A stretch of DNA of 15,159 nucleotides from Deltaproteobacteria bacterium (GTDB lineage Bacteria; Desulfobacterota_B; Binatia; Bin18): NCBI GenBank assembly GCA_012271025.1, contig JAAXHF010000220.1, positions 1-15,159 on the forward strand. The letters are read 5' to 3'. The notes under the pieces are model-generated. The model saw only the letters and a program-made list of their open reading frames with translations. It searched no databases and was not told the origin of the DNA. Numbering within the stretch: the first letter of the stretch is position 1; each line of letters opens with the position of its first letter. Position numbers and translations under genes: made by a program. Shown piece by piece: positions 13,888-15,159 of this stretch.

Positions 13888-15090
13888 CTAGGCTGACGCG
13901 CCAAAGACCACCTTGGCAATCCGCCGGCGCCCGACCTGGACCACCTTTTCGCCCTGGGTCGGGACCTTCAGGTTTGGGTTGTCCAGCCGCTGGCCGTCGA
14001 TGCGTACCGCTCCCTGTTGAATCATTCGCCGCGCCTCGCTGGTCGATTTGGTCAGGCCGGTCTCGCGCAGCAGATGACAGATCCAGACCTCGGGCGCAGT
14101 ATCGGCCCAGGCGATCTCTTGCAGCTCGCTGGGCAGCTCGCGGCGCTGGAAACGTTGGGCGAAGTCGGCTGCCGCCCGTTCAGCGGCGGCGCTGTCATGA
14201 AAGCGGGAGATCAGCTCGGCCGCCAGCTGCTTTTTGGCCTCCATGGGATGGACCTCGCCGCGCTGAATGGCCTCGAGCCGGTCGCTATCGACCGTACTCA
14301 ACAGCTCATAGTACCTGCCCATCATGGCGTCCGAGATCGACATGATTTTGCCGTACATCTCGGTGGGAGGATCGGTGATGCCGATGGCATTGCCGAGCGA
14401 TTTGCTCATCTTCTGCACCCCGTCGGTGCCTTCGAGCAGGGGCAGGGTCAGAATCACCTGCGGCTCCTGGCCGTGACCGCGCTGGAGTTCACGCCCAACC
14501 AGCAGGTTGAAGCGCTGGTCCGTTCCCCCGACCTCGACATCGGCCTCAAGCGCAACCGAGTCGTAGCCCTGGACAAGCGGATACAGGAGTTCATGGACGT
14601 GGATGGGCACGCCATCCTTGTAGCGTTTGGAAAAATCGTCCCGTTCCAAAAGACGGGCGACCGTGTACTGGCCGCACAGACGGATAAAGTCGGGCGGGGT
14701 AAAGCCGTCCATCCACTCAGAGTTGAAACGCAGCTCGGTCTTGTCGCGATCCAGGATCTTGAAAACCTGCTTGGTATAGGTTTCGGCGTTGTCCAGGACC
14801 TGCTCGCGGGTGAGCGCCTTGCGGGTCTCCGAGCGGCCGGTCGGATCGCCGATCATACCGGTGAAGTCCCCGATCAGAAAAATCACCACATGCCCCAGCT
14901 CCTGAAACTGACGCAGCTTATTGACCACTACGGTGTGTCCGAGGTGCAGGTCCGGGGACGTCGGATCGACCCCAAGCTTGATCCGCAGCCGCCGCCCCGT
15001 CTCCAGCTTCCGTTTCAGTTCCTCGAGCGGAATGATATCAACCGTGCCGCGCTGGATTTCCCGCAGCTGGTCCGTAACCGGCAGCGCCAT
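13888..15090 (-). CDS. tyrS: Tyrosyl-tRNA synthetase
   Basis: From the ATG at 15090 the product is 400 residues, a full bacterial class I TyrRS that charges tRNA-Tyr. It has the HIGH-type motif HLGH (49-52, in [15 protein letters not shown]), the tyrosine-binding region with [20 protein letters not shown] and [12 protein letters not shown] (171-202), the KMSKS loop KMSKSLGN (227-234) and a C-terminal S4 RNA-binding domain (about 335-400, [21 protein letters not shown]). The sequence around [16 protein letters not shown] is like the TyrZ-type branch. The frame stays open to the window edge, but family N-termini begin near [12 protein letters not shown]. An in-frame GTG at 15114 (VKGKSEDDM) is an alternative start. 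The Shine-Dalgarno is weak (AAGGAAAG, rather distant). Confidence 0.93.
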   Translation of the reverse strand: MALPVTDQLREIQRGTVDIIPLEELKRKLETGRRLRIKLGVDPTSPDLHLGHTVVVNKLRQFQELGHVVIFLIGDFTGMIGDPTGRSETRKALTREQVLDNAETYTKQVFKILDRDKTELRFNSEWMDGFTPPDFIRLCGQYTVARLLERDDFSKRYKDGVPIHVHELLYPLVQGYDSVALEADVEVGGTDQRFNLLVGRELQRGHGQEPQVILTLPLLEGTDGVQKMSKSLGNAIGITDPPTEMYGKIMSISDAMMGRYYELLSTVDSDRLEAIQRGEVHPMEAKKQLAAELISRFHDSAAAERAAADFAQRFQRRELPSELQEIAWADTAPEVWICHLLRETGLTKSTSEARRMIQQGAVRIDGQRLDNPNLKVPTQGEKVVQVGRRRIAKVVFGASA

Positions 15091-15159
15091 GTCGTCTTCA
15101 CTCTTTCCTTTCACTGTGGCCGATGATCTCTGCTTGTCCAGAGGAGTATCATCGTCCAC

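Noticed and set aside
14017..15126. 369-residue reading on the plus strand
   Set aside because: It is antisense to tyrS, which has all expected motifs; this reading resembles no family.
1..15159. CRISPR array, tRNA or rRNA genes
   Set aside because: I saw no regularly spaced repeats, no cloverleaf with a TTCGA-type arm and no rRNA-like sequence.

Overview
The window is GC-rich bacterial DNA with short intergenic gaps and clear Shine-Dalgarno sites. Nothing in it fixes the taxon. The gene set (a SCP2-thiolase-like/DUF35 pair with acyl-CoA dehydrogenase and enoyl-CoA hydratase, gentisate dioxygenase, an AtoE-type transporter, and secreted proteins with repeated Cys-containing C-terminal domains) suggests an uncultured Gram-negative heterotroph of the Tectomicrobia/Desulfobacterota/Proteobacteria sort. 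That placement is inference from gene content only.

Layout. (1) Positions 1-2212, minus strand: metF (methylenetetrahydrofolate reductase), then a bicupin gentisate 1,2-dioxygenase, then the first 55 codons of a MetE/UROD-like methyltransferase that runs out of the window. A palindromic repeat covers the metF stop. (2) Positions 2345-5971, plus strand: a tight four-gene acyl-CoA catabolic operon made of a thiolase-like protein, a DUF35 zinc-ribbon/OB partner, an acyl-CoA dehydrogenase and an enoyl-CoA hydratase-family protein. A small coiled-coil membrane protein follows (6019-6273). (3) Positions 6274-10967, accessory module: an IS5-family element inserted exactly at the stop codon of the small membrane protein, then a decayed secreted metalloprotease locus split over three reading frames, then an IS4-family element. 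(4) Positions 10968-11488: a non-coding stretch with palindromes. (5) Positions 11489-15090, minus strand: core genes tyrS and era, then an AtoE-type short-chain fatty acid transporter.

How the genes fit together. The plus-strand operon encodes dehydrogenation and hydration of an acyl-CoA plus a thiolase-like/DUF35 pair of the type that, in steroid side-chain catabolism (Ltp2-ChsH2), cleaves a beta-hydroxyacyl-CoA by retro-aldol chemistry. The thiolase-like protein has no recognisable catalytic Cys, and the hydratase has lost one of the two catalytic Glu residues, so the reactions need not be ordinary beta-oxidation. The minus-strand group combines aromatic ring cleavage with folate one-carbon enzymes, which could fit use of methoxylated aromatics.

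The part that most rewards a second look is 7320-9589. The signal peptide and propeptide-like region, the start of a reprolysin-like catalytic domain, and a PPC-like region with two copies of a Cys-pair 'SGWVC' domain are all recognisable. The zinc-binding HExxH segment has been lost at a glycine-codon tract, where the frame also changes.
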